From Sphacelaria rigidula (Eukaryota; Phaeophyceae; Sphacelariales): a DNA stretch of 23,042 nt. The notes under the pieces are model-generated. The model saw only the letters and a program-made list of their open reading frames with translations, did not search any database and had not been told where the DNA came from. Positions 9,531 through 21,000 of this stretch are shown in pieces (positions within the stretch are counted from its first letter, which is position 1; every line of letters starts with the position of its first letter). The stretch is taken from the NCBI GenBank assembly GCA_964200075.2, contig CAXNAA020000290.1:1-23042 (forward strand), in the 5' to 3' direction. The position numbers and the translations under genes are program-made.

Positions 9531-12500
9531 TGTTTGCTGTAACGAGCGGTCTAAGGAAGTCGGCAAGTCGAAACCGAAATAATGACAAACCAGCACCTCG
9601 GCGGTCCTGGTATTGAGTTGTTCAGAGTCCCGCTCCAACGAGGGTCAAATCCCCCATCAATAACGCGCCCACATGTGTCCATTTGTTAGGATTGGCGCCC
9701 ATGTGACTCGATATGTGGCTCCATTCTTCAGGTTGCCAATCTGCGAGCACTTGAAGGGTATATGGCCAGCCCCTTCGGTTCGCTAATACTGCACTGCCTG
9801 TACTGTACTGTGCTGACTGGGCTGTTTTTTAAAAAGGTAGCCAGAGTGAGGTAAGGTAGCATGCGGGTACGGCTCAGTATATCAGGTTTTGTTACATGCT
9901 CAGTATTTTGGACAGTCGGTGCTGGAGATACCCACCTAACCCCAGGTACCCTGGGCACTGCACCTCTCCTGAATCACTTTTGGATCCTACATCGGATGAT
10001 GAAGTAAAGTACCCTTGATATTTATAGTTTCCAAGTTCTTGTGCCAAAAGCTGCTGGGGTCGACTAACGAGGAATGAGAGTGGTGGGGGTCTCGCTTGTA
10101 GTCGGAAAAAATTGGAAAATATCAATAGGGGGTGGTATACCCCGTCACACCAAAGTATCATGCTGTACCTCAAAGACCAAATCGATGTCAAACCCTTGGG
10201 GGTGCCCGCGGCTAGTGTTTCTCTTCGGTAATACGCGGTACTTTGTTAACAGCAAAGGTGTGCAATCACAGACGCTGTGCGACGCGGTATTTGAAAGCCC
10301 TACTGATGATTGACCCAAGGTACTGACGTTCCGACCTGAACACAACACGAAATCCAGGTTACAGTTGTTGTGGATCAGCACAACACAAATGATGCACGGC
10401 ATGGCCGCAACGAGAACTATTTGCCCCAAGCGCGACAGGATCACTCTCCATCACGATCTCAGCTAATCATATGCCGCGCTTTATGCTCCTGTCGTGGACT
10501 GTTACCGGTGAGGTACAATCATTATGTTCAGCATAACCATCTCCAATGCAAGCTCCAGTTCGACCGTGTGGTGCAGTACCCGAGTATTGTACTGTGCGGT
10601 ACTCTGCATGGTACAGCGGTGTAGTTGTACGACTGTGTACGACTGTTAAGTCAAAAACCGCGCCCCCGAGACGGCGTAGACGGAAAATATCGTGAGCTCT
10701 AGGTTTGCTCCCTATCAACACAGAACTGCAGAGCTGATGAGAGGCTTTCGCAAGTGACCTGGAATTTATCGAAGTTACGACAAAGCATCGACTACCATCA
10801 GCTCGTTTTTTAATCACGTGGAGTGAAGCACACTGTACTTATGGAGTCGACCTTGTGCGAACTCACAAGACGATAGCACATGGGCCACAGGATAAGCGGG
10901 CTGTGGCAACGTATTTGACTTTTTCTCCCAACACAAATAGATCGTCAGCACCAGGGAGTACAGAAGTGAGATCAAATGTTGTCATCCATGGCTATAAGCA
11001 CACTCACGTTCGAGAGCAGGGATCTTCAACTCCACCTCTTGTCACGCTGTGCTGCCCGCCGAAGGATAGTGCCAAATACACTGTTAGTCTGGAGTATGTT
11101 CTGGTTATCAGTTACGATATCTGTATACATACTCAGACCCGTCGCGTGAGGATACCCGTTTACGTGAGAGATAACGGTGGACAAGAATGAAGAATACTGG
11201 AACACGCATAAATATCTTCTCAGAAAAGTAATGTGTCCTATATACTATATACCATACAAAAGGGAACCTCACATCAAGTATGCGTGAAAACATGCATTTA
11301 CTTTTGTACAAAACGTTGAAGGTTTTGGGACAAGAGTATGGTAATAGGTGCCGCGTAGCATTCCCTTCCCTGGGTGTTGGGCTTTGCTGCTGGAGCAGGT
11401 CGGTACAACGAGACAGGCCCGCCGAACGCTAGGGGGCTGCCGGGACTTAACAAGTGAGTTGAAGAAGATCAAAAGATTCCGTTTTGAAGAAGTATAGTTC
11501 TTGACTATTTTACCACTCGATAGTGCAAATATCGGAAGTGCTTTGTTTCGTAGTTGCAGAAAGCGTGGTCGCAAAATGATATTTTCTTCCATTCACAGCC
11601 GAATCAGGTGCGCTCTCCGCCTAAATGGCGGCACTGTTGTAGTAGCCTCCACTGTTGTATCTACCAAATCAGTTGTGCTGATGCAGCCCTGCACCGAATC
11701 TCGTGATCCACCATGCGGCACGACAGTGAATTGCACTACAAAAACTACAGGTACAGCCACACAATTTGTGCTTGATCGTTTCCATTAGCACGTACGCGGT
11801 GCTGCCCGTATCTGTCCGTTATACTGATACTGCACTGTTGTGCACCAAATCTCCCGTTTCGAACTTCGGCACGGCAGTACAGCAGAACAGTACAGTACTC
11901 GTATTAATGAGACATGAGTTCAGAGTATGAGCACTGCACCGTAGTTCGTGATGAGCTGTTTCCATCAGCATGCAGCTGACCACGATCATTGCACCGCCGG
12001 TCTCTATTCTGTGCATGTACCTTGAGAAACGGACCGCCTCTGCTGTCGCCAAGCAACATCTCGACGGGCATTTCCAAGGGGTGTAAATGATATTGCACAG
12101 TGAGGCCTTGTCGTCTGGAAAACACCGATAATTTCATACGCACACTCAAGTTCTCTTCAGCGCAGGAGCACGTCCGCACTCGCTGGTGCAGCCATTGCTA
12201 GGATACAAGGCGGTGCGATACTGGTGTACCTACTATCCCGGCGTATATACTGATGTGCAAGTAGCTCTGTCATGCAAAAATGGATCGTTTTGGTAAATTC
12301 ACTTTGTGCCAGACGTTGCTCCCACGTGCTGGGAGGCCTTGTTGACGTGTCAGGAGCATCAGTCCCAGCCGCCGAGCAGCAAGCACCCTCATCCTGAACT
12401 CTCTACTGTTCATGCGGAACAGTTTTATCCGACCAACACACCAGTACTTACCCCAGCAGCCCAAACACTAGCGATACTATTCCAAATTTATTGAGAGATA

Positions 12501-13763
12501 TATCCTATTCTGAAATCTCCGTTGACGGCACTGTGCCGTGCTCAATTTTCTGCACCGTCCTGAAGTACTTTGCTGCGGCATATCCTGACCATCTCCGCAG
12601 GGGCAAATCGCTTAATTGAGTGACGGGGAATAACACCCCCTGCGGGAGGTGAAGAGTTTTGCCATCTCAACTTTTTCGAAAACCGCCCCCTGTCTCGCGG
12701 CGGAAGCTGAGTAGGAATCATGGATAAATATCAAGATGTACATCTCCGGCGTGCAGGCCACAACCACCACGACAAAATCGAGCTGAAAACCAGTTCTGTA
12801 CAATTATTTTCCTGTAGCCATTCCCGAGGTGGTATGGGGACATCCGCGATCCTCAAGGCTACGTTTTTGAGGTTCTTGAATTCAATTGGTTGAAAAAATC
12901 ACCATTATTTATTTATGTCAACCCTTCGACAACGAGCGTCGCCTCGGAACAACTTCACTAGTTGGCGGTCAAGGGATATCTGAGGTTTTCCAGGGGGGCG
13001 GGGGATGGTTTTTGAAGGGAGGTCGGGGGCCTGTTTCCACGACAGCCGAAAAGCTCACCGTGTCAACCAGGTGTGTATGAAAGTTTCCCGAGGAAAATTA
13101 CAAGCGGAAGGGAGCACGAGAAGAGCGGAGTGACCATTCTCGCCAATTACGGCTATCAAAATGGTCGTTTTGTTCCCCTACAGGTAGACTACTTCGCTGT
13201 TCAGTGTTTAGCCGTATTTCTCATTTTGGTACTGATAATTCAACCATCGATGATACGGACACAGCATCGAGCCTGATACCCTGCTCGTGATCAATGGCGC
13301 CTGCCTGATTCCTCATGTTTAGCCACCATAGCTTCACATCGTAGTGTCGTTGTGGAACACTAAGCAGAGACATCAACAGCATGTAGTCACCTGTTTAGTG
13401 GAGAGCAATGACACGCTCACTATTTCTTTCCGTGGTGTCCAGCGAAGACATAGAGCACACATACTGACTGCAGGGTGAAAACCGGTCATGGTTTCTCCGG
13501 TACTGTTTTCTATGTAGAGGCAAATGTCCCCGATTAAGATACGATAAAGGCATCTGACGGGAAAAACTGTTTTCGTGGGAACTAGGGCACGTAGAACAAT
13601 GCTCAGGGTATCCGGAGAGAGAAGTCGATCATCCGTCATCTAAGCGTTCCAAAATAAAATAACTGGAGTATATCGCTCAATTGACGTGAAAGATGCAGCC
13701 AAAATACCCTCTGTTCCAATTAAGGTATACTTACGTAACTGTTGATCCCTCGTGATTAGAGAC
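9531..13763. other. 4.2 kb without a recognisable gene
   Basis: No open frame here has a sequence I recognise, and none continues across plausible introns. The stretch is rich in short GTAC/TGTAC/ACTGTAC words (for example near 9797, 10575-10630 and 11870-11900), giving many small hairpins. I scanned both strands for the missing CCT7 segment without success. The strand switch of CCT7 must lie somewhere between 8430 and 17931, so this stretch is a candidate. Confidence 0.4.
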
Positions 13764-14760
13764 GTTTCAGACCTTCTCCTTTGGTACAAATGTTCATGAG
13801 ATCAGTGCGGTCCGTTTTGCAGAATAAAAGAAAAATAATTGAATGCGGGGACGACAGTGGTTATCCCCTGGTTTTCGGAACAAATTTGGTCATTTGAGTC
13901 TGTGTTTGGCAACGCCGTACTCGACGAAAACTACACTTTTTTTCTCAACCCATTAAAATACGTCTTGACAGTAATCTCCCATAATTTGGTGTTCATGGGT
14001 CACGATTAAGGTACTCGCTGCCGCACGTTGAGTGATGCCCCATAGTCACTCATTTTTTCACCAGAAATCGACGGTGACGACGAAAATGGAACACGTGGTC
14101 CGTTTCAGACCTTCTCTGATACAAATGTTTATGAGAGTAGTGCGGTACGTTTTGCAGGGAAAAAAGAACAGTTGAATGCGGGGATGATAATTGCCCATCC
14201 CCTGGTTCTCCGAACAAATCTGGCCATCAAATCTGTGTTTGGCAACGCCGTACTCGACAATTACATTCTTATTTTCTGTTTGTAACCCATCGAAATACGT
14301 TTTGACAGTAATCTCCCCAAAAAAGGTGTTCATGGGTTACGATTAAGGTGCTCCGACGCACGTCGAGTGATGCCCCCTAATCACTCATTTTCCACCAGAA
14401 ATCGACAATGATTACGAAAATGGAACACCTGGGATGTTCCGAATCTCCTTTGGCACAAACCTTTACGCATCACAATGCATCACTTTCCGGCACCAGAGAA
14501 GGAAAAGGGTCATATCGGGGATGAAATTGACCTTTTCCCGGATTCTCGGAATATTTTTGGGCATTCTTCTCAGTGTTTGACAACGTCGAACTCGACGAGC
14601 ACTTTCGCAGAGCTCTATGCTTCCCTTTATTTAGAGCTATCCAACCGATAAGAATTTGTTTCAACATGATTCTCGCAAAACTTGGTGTTCGACGGATGTG
14701 ACTTCGTTACGCCCACACAATCTTTTCACCAAAGTCGACAACGACTACAAGAACGACAGG
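13764..14760. repeat. Three tandem copies of a ~335-bp repeat
   Basis: Unit 1 starts at 13764, unit 2 at 14102 and unit 3 near 14433, so the period is 331-338 bp. Shared landmarks are gtttcagaccttctc, a TTTGGTACAAA-like block, gaatgcggggaygay, gtgtttggcaacgccgtactcgac, ttgacagtaatctccc, and ggtgttcatgggt-acgattaagg. Units 1 and 2 are close; unit 3 is clearly diverged but keeps order and spacing. Open frames cross unit borders and are not conserved, so this is non-coding repeat. Confidence 0.88.
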
Positions 14761-15188
14761 CGCAGCTATCAGACAACAGCGAGCACGAAACAGAGCAAAC
14801 CAAGCAGCGAAAACTTCGCCAAATCTTCCCCGGCGATGACCTTCCACGCTGTGGTCTCTTGCGGAGTAACACCTACGACGAAGATATCCACTGGTGGCGT
14901 GTGTAGGGGGGGGAGGGCGGGCGGGGGTATTGCGTGATACTGCTGTACGGTACCGAGTAGTACGTCGAGTATCGGGTGGTTCGCACAGTACTGGCACCAC
15001 CTCAAATGACGGTACTTACCATAACTCCAGAGAATGTATAGGCAGTACCTCTAAAAAGAGGAGTCGTAATCAACAGAACACGCCGAGACAGCAATGAGCA
15101 GGCAAACGCCAAGTGCTGCATTGACAAAGAATACAGCGTGAATGACGCCGTTTCAAATGCAGCATAACTAATTGGGAGCAGACAAACA
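14761..15188. other. Spacer between tandem repeat and transposase relic
   Basis: A plus-strand open frame (14682-14906) starts inside the third tandem unit and runs to a G-rich tract at 14906-14935 (gggggggaggg, gggcgggggt). Its end reads TYDEDIHWWRV. I do not recognise it and it may be chance. No gene is called. Confidence 0.35.
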
Positions 15189-15781
15189 TCACTCCATAGC
15201 AACAGCTTCGGGTTCTAGCTCTAGATATATGCGTTGTATCACCCCAACGAAACGGCTCGTAATAGACTGTAAGGCATCTGTCTCGTCAGTGTTCCATATG
15301 TGGTCGGTTGCTGGCTCCTTGTCCACATCCAGGCCGCGTAAAACTCCCGCATGCAGTCTTCCTCGTCAGCCACGATCCTGTCGGTCTCGTGGATGTGGCT
15401 GCTGCGCTCCGCTAGCCGCGGGTGCCTCTGAAGGAAGAAGTCGAGCAATTTTCGACCGGGCCTAACGGCCGGGTCCCATGGCACCGGTCGGTTGTCGCTC
15501 CAGAGTGCCATAACCGCCTGCTTCAGGCCATCTCTATTTGGGGCCAATTGACCAGCTGCGACGAACGTCAGCGTATCTTCGATGGAATGTTTTTCCTCCG
15601 TCGACAGTACAACATCCGGGCCAACCCTGCCAGCTATGCTCACGCTACCACTGACACGCTCCTGCAGCGAACCAATGGAGATGTGAACGATCTACGTAGA
15701 AGCACGGAAGGTCATGCGACCGCTGCGTACCGCTTCTGCGGCCTCTACTGAACGTTCTGGGCCCACCCTTGCTCGCTGCAT
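15189..15781 (-). pseudogene. Broken pogo/Tigger-like transposase, N-terminal part with CENP-B-type DNA-binding domain
   Basis: Reading leftward from an ATG at 15781, the frame first gives a psq-like helix-turn-helix (ERSVEAAEAVRSGRMTFRAS), then an in-frame TAG at 15694-15692, then GSLQERVSG. A second, Tc5/CENP-B-type helix-turn-helix follows, with LSTEEK and the typical GRKLLDFFLQRHPRL. Around 15325-15335 the frame shifts by one base; in the new frame DVDKEPATDHIWNTDET appears, with the DET tripeptide at 15287-15279 matching the position of the first catalytic Asp of pogo-type DDE transposases. The frame ends at a TGA (15191-15189), and the remaining catalytic residues are absent. In this family these domains bind the element's inverted repeats and catalyse cut-and-paste transposition. 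This copy has a stop, a frameshift and a truncation, so it is a relic. The family call rests on remembered motif patterns, so a related CENP-B-like protein is possible. Confidence 0.75.
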
Positions 15782-17931
15782 GCTCAGCAGCCGATCGACC
15801 TAAAAGTTGTTATTGGAGAAAGACACACGCGCTTTTGCGCAGTGCTGTGTGATAATGTCTTCTGATGCTTTAAGCACGTGCAGGAGCTCAAACGAAGCGT
15901 CATGCTCTTGTGCACACTCAGCAAGGAACAGAATTGAAAGCAAACAATATTTCGCGGCGTTATGAACGATTAAAAAACTCCATCCTGATTGGTACTGTAT
16001 CTTGAAAGGGACATTTACTTCTAGGTGTCAAAGCACCCACATGGTTACGTGAACGGCGTTTGGCGAGAAATGAGTTGTTCGGTACCCCAAATGTGGGATA
16101 GTCCATGTCAGTCCACCTGCGGGGGGGTCGCTGTCCAACGCTTTACCCTTTTGGAACCCTCCCCTCCTGTCCCCTGGCCAAACGCCTTATTATGAGAAGC
16201 CCTGACGAAGAGGAAAACATGGTAACAGAATAGGCCGACGGCAACCATTTTTATAATGGAAGCCCGGAGAACAATGTCTTCCCTGGAGAATTCGGGTTAG
16301 GTTTGTCCAATCATACCACGCAACGGATGAAGTGTGTCCAATTATATCCATCGACAATATTCAGCAAAACCACCATGAAACATTCCATTAAAAAACATAG
16401 CAATGGGCTCCAGGGTCCGACCTGGCACGTTTGTATATTAGCATTTGTACATAAGGGAAGCACCGCTTTGACGGGCTGCAGCATCGGGTGGCGAGTTTGC
16501 CAAGCCACACCGTACATACAGCACAGTATGACTGAACCCAGCGAAATCCCGCCACCACGTGTGGAAGGCACAGTGGGTTGTGCGGGCCGTACATGGCGGG
16601 TGTAATCGCAGGCGTCCGAACAGGCGATATACATGTACACGGGAGGCAGCCGACGGACACCGCCTACAGCAATCAGGCCAGATGAAGAACATTACAGTCA
16701 GTAAATACAGTAGGTTACAGTATTGATTTGCGGCTACACTCCGTGCAAGATGAATATGGGCATGTCGTGAAACGTCGGCCACAAGAGTAGACGGCACGAG
16801 ACGATAGCGGTAGCCGGCGTCATGAATCTCATGCAGCATGAAGTATGTCTATGCAACGATCGGGAACGATCAACCCGCGATATAGATGTGGTGGGGCAAC
16901 TGTGCCTTTCGCTACGCCGTTGCGTAATAGTCAGCCCGAAGTATGATGTTGTCGGCACGTACTTGGCAGAGCGCAGTTCTGTGCATGCCCCGCTGTTCAC
17001 AGAGATATTTTTAAAATACAAAACAGACATGACACGAAGCAGTAAGGTATCACCCCTGGGGCGACGGCACTTGGCAGACTCTACACCACAGAGACGGTGC
17101 ATAACTGCAGGGTACATGGCGTCTGCGTTGCCTCTACCCATTTTTCAAAGGGCGGGATGGTGCTGTCGGAACGTGCATGGGCGCGATGTTGTGCATGACG
17201 TGAGTCTGCAGTCGAGATTACCTCAAAGTGCTGTAAACACACCCAGTACTGTACAGGGCAGTGTCGCAGCACCCCCGGCGGCACGGAAAGGTGACTGCCT
17301 GGGATTGTATACCACCCACCAGTTTATCCATTTAGCGAATGTGCCATCGGCGTTGCCCGTGTTGCTATGACACTGCAAATAGTATAAACTGCAGCGGGCA
17401 GGGCGTGCAGGTCAGGCCGGAAGCATGCTTCACAGAGGCCTGCCGCGCACTGTGGCCGAGCAAGGACCTCATGAGTGTAGAAGAAAAAGTCGGCGGATCA
17501 AAGCAAGAAAAATAGGAAACCTTCTCTTGTTCCACTTGTCACTCGAACGGGTCTGAAGAATACGCGTTTGGCCAAAATTGTTGCGTCTAAGCTATGAACC
17601 ATGAACCATATCTTGCTCAAAAATCGTCAATTGCAAATGATCAATTTTCCATTGTGAGTTCCGAAAGGGTTAATGTCGTTCTCCGTGCTATGCTCAACGT
17701 CTAACTTGCGCAGAGTGGAGTGTACAACTCGTCTGACCTCCATGCCTAGGTGAGTGGCCACTGAAAAATGTGGCGGCTCTGTCTCCGTCACAGAGCTTTG
17801 AAAACGTGCCGTTCCGGTGAGATGAGTCAACTTTGAGCTAACCTCTTCCCACCCCCCCCCTCTCGTGCGCTGCTGTGGTGCACTTTTTTGTTCGCTTGCT
17901 GTATTGCTGTTGTTCATGGGGTGATTTGGAG
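15782..17931. other. 2.1 kb upstream of the plus-strand CCT7 exons; no gene recognised
   Basis: The longest frame (16822-17370, plus) resembles nothing I know, and overlapping minus frames are equally unconvincing. If the plus-strand CCT7 half is the real continuation of the gene, the exon or exons for ~56 missing residues should lie here. I found no FEE-x-Q-x-G or RGG coding block on the plus strand. A pyrimidine-rich stretch at 17850-17915 is the tract of the exon-11 acceptor. Confidence 0.4.
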
Positions 17932-18006
17932 CAGTTTATGGAAGAGTCTCACCGAAGTATCCACGACTCCCTCATGATCGTCAAGCGCTGTCTCAAGAAC
18001 CGAGAG
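17932..18006 (+). CDS. CCT7: CCT7 exon '11' (QFMEESHRS to KNRE)
   Basis: 25 codons, phase 0, matching the family's RGGAEQFMEE.ERS.HDA.MIV.R..KN. The acceptor is uncertain by one codon: either ttggag before CAG, or gagcag before TTT. Upstream bases read GGTGATTTG in frame, close to the expected Gly-Gly-Ala, but no AG lies before them, so the exon probably starts at Gln. The donor after GAG is gtacaa. Confidence 0.9.
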
Positions 18007-21000
18007 GTACAAAGTAGAGTTGCTGACACGTGGACACGTTACGTTACATACAAAACAGAGTTGCATGCCACATATCGCGTTGATGGAGTAAGCGCTGGTA
18101 GAATGCGTGTATTGTACTGCAGGTGCCGTCCTTCATGCCAAAACTACGAAGACTAGGAGTACTGACTGACAGCAAACGGTGTTCGAGTATTACAGTTCAT
18201 TTCCTTCTTGGGCTTGTTTCAGTATGTTGTGACGCTTGAATGAACTTTTATGTGTGGTAATATGCACACTCCCACAAAACAAATCCCAAGCTGTTTGACA
18301 CCGATTTTTTTTTTTTTCTCACTCGTGTCAATGGTACGGTACGGGATGCGTCTATGTGTGTCGCGGTTAGGTGGTGGCCGGGGGAGGGGCGATCGAGATG
18401 GAGCTGTCCAAGACCTTGAGAGATCACTCCAAGACCATCAAAGGCAAGCAGCAGCTCATCATGACGTCGTATGCCAAGGCGTTAGAGATCATCCCGAGGC
18501 AGCTGGTGAGACGGAACATATCATCGAAACACAAGATGGAGTGGAGCAAACTAGTTCGTATTCGGCCTGATGGTGTGCATGCGGAAATATTAGTTGTGTA
18601 ATCCTGGTAGATGTTGGCGGAAATCATTTGAGCTTTTCTGATGATTTCTGCGCAGATGCTTCCGTCTTTGCAGCCCCCCTACTCTGTCCCACTTTCGTGC
18701 CGTCGTCTCCTCCCGCCTGTCTCAATGAGCTGAACATGGTGGACCTGTGTTTCATTGATGACTCTATGAATCCCAATACCACCCTCAAATGCTGCGCCCT
18801 GCACGTTGTACCTGGTTGGTCTTACGGCGGTTAGGACGAAGTTGAGGGTAAGGCTTCAACTCCCAGCATAATTTTTTGTTGGTGCTGATGTACATCTGAT
18901 CTCCGTTCTAGAGAGCGGGAAGACGTGATCAGCAAACATCGATTCAGGACAGTCGACGCCGTGCAGGGGTGCTGATCCAACCTGCACTGTTTCATCATTA
19001 TTATCACTGTGATTCCCGCACATTGGTCCGATCTTGCGAATCCGTGGTCACAGACGAAGACTCGCTTTTTCAAAACCGTCCCTGCTATACGTTCCAAGAC
19101 ATATTCCCAAGAGTACAGAGAAGAAGAGAGACAGCACGAAACCCGGTGAGAAGTAGCTCCCCGGGTTCAGCGAGGAGAAAGAAGAAACAAACAGCAACGC
19201 CGGGTCTACCAAAAACGTACACCGATCGAAAGGAAGAGGAGATAATAAAAGACAAAACAAGATGAGACAGGTGACACGGGGAGATTAGCATGGCCACTAT
19301 GTCAATGTTCAACTCCAAAACAACCCCAGGAGATGCGATGACAAAATTCAAAGCTTGCACCGACAGGAGAGAAACGGGCTGGTTCCTCGAGGCTACGGAC
19401 TCGTGTCGAGCCAGGGCGGATACTGAAGAGATGACACAAGAAGGGTACTGTTTATTGTCTCTGCCCCTATCTCGTCAACCCCCCCACACCTTGAACACAT
19501 ACATGTTGTCGAACCTCAGGCGGACAACGCTGGCTTTGATGCGACGGATCTGCTGAACAGACTGCGCCAAAAGCACGCCACGGCAGGGGAGGCTGGCAAG
19601 TGGTTTGGCGTCGACGTGGACACCGAAGGTGTGTTGGAAGTCGTGCTGCTCTCGTTGGGGGCAGTTTAGGCGCAGTCCCTGTTCTCTCTAGCTTTTGATT
19701 TCACCTGGAAAACGAAGGAAAAGACGAAAATATGACAGAAGCGACTCTTTTCATTTCAGTATGTGAAGAAAACGCTGTAATGTACGAGCTGGGCCAGCCC
19801 AAGAAGGGATTCAAGCTCTCAAAGCGATATCTCAACGACATGGACGAGCTGGGCCGTGATCCGCATATCGTATTTATCGTCTAATCAAGGGGAAGGTGCC
19901 CACCTGCTCAAATATCTGGGCCAATTTTTTCACTTTGATTGAACCTCATGTCTAGTAACGCCTAGACTAAGCTGATATAGCGTCCACACTAGAATCTATA
20001 TCAAACCCCGAACGATCGACTAAGCGGGTGATGGCGATTTTTGTCGTGGAACTTCCCTGGAGCACGGGGAGACGATAGATACCCTCACCTTCACCTAATT
20101 CGTAATTCATCTCGAGATATGGCGCACATAAATTTTCATACTAAAATCAGTATATTACGAGCAGATGCACTCGATGACCCAAATCTGGATATCGCGTCTC
20201 AGTTTTTGGGAGTTGTGCCGTAAAATTTGGTATAGAGAACCGCTAATGCATGATGTAATAAAAAAACAAAGCTTTTCCGTTTTTTGTCGTTTTTTTTTTT
20301 TTATTTTTTTGGTTTTTTAGGGGAGTTTTGAGGAGAAATGAACGTTGCTCTTTAGCCTTCTCTCAATTTTTCAGCTCAATTTTTAGAATTTTGATTTGAA
20401 ACTTGGCATAGAGAACGGCAGAGGTATGCTGAGGCTACTTCTCATGTATCAGGAGATAAATGTTGTTGAAGAGTGCATTTTTTGGCCCTTCTCTGTGGTT
20501 TTTACCCCGAAAAGAGGGCTAGGCGGATGCTGACACCTTGGAATGACTTACTCTACTCGCCGAGGCCGTTCCAGAGCACCTCTGCGTTTTCCGTATGTCA
20601 CGGTTTCCTTTTTGGTCGAACTTGCATTTTCAATAACGAACAGTCAAGTTACCAAAAAACGCCAGTTTTTACCTTGTTTTCTGATAACTTGGCCGTTTGC
20701 TATGTAATTTTAGCCAAGAATGGAACTGTGACCTACGGGAAACGCACACCTGCTCTGGAACCGTCTCAGCGAGTAGAGCAAGTGATCCCAAGGTGTCAAC
20801 TTCCGCCGAGCCCTCTTTTCGGGGGAAAAACGACGGAAAAGGGCCAAAAATGCACTTTTCAACAAGATTCATTTTTTGATACATGAAAAGTAGCCTGAGA
20901 AAAGAAAAAAATGGCCCTTAATTTTTTTCTGAGAGGTTCGGGCGTTGTCGTAGACAAATGGTCGTTACCATACTAAAACGCCCTCAATCAGTAAAAAACC

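Noticed and set aside
9592-9662. tRNA-like T-arm (gagggtcaaatccccc)
   Set aside because: The loop is the wrong length, and no acceptor stem, anticodon arm or A box can be drawn around it.
11475-11500. FEEV-coding stretch on the plus strand as a candidate for the missing CCT7 exon
   Set aside because: A stop codon follows at once and the preceding residues do not match.
11640-11990. Diverged duplication around gtttccattagcac / gtttccatcagcat and ctgcaccg..tcgtgat blocks
   Set aside because: Only short blocks match and spacing is not kept; I cannot separate it from chance in this GTAC/CTGCAC-rich stretch.
16822-17370. 182-codon plus-strand ORF, considered as upstream CCT7 exons or a separate gene
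   Set aside because: No CCT7 motif, no recognisable family, and comparable frames exist on the opposite strand.
19048-19265. Basic K/R-rich plus-strand frame ([11 protein letters not shown]..) as a nuclear-localised peptide
   Set aside because: It lies within CCT7 intron 12 in A-rich DNA, has no homologue I know and no splice logic.
20473-20886. 137-codon ORF across foldback copy B
   Set aside because: It spans both arms of a palindrome with matching ORFs on the opposite strand, so it is an artefact of the repeat.
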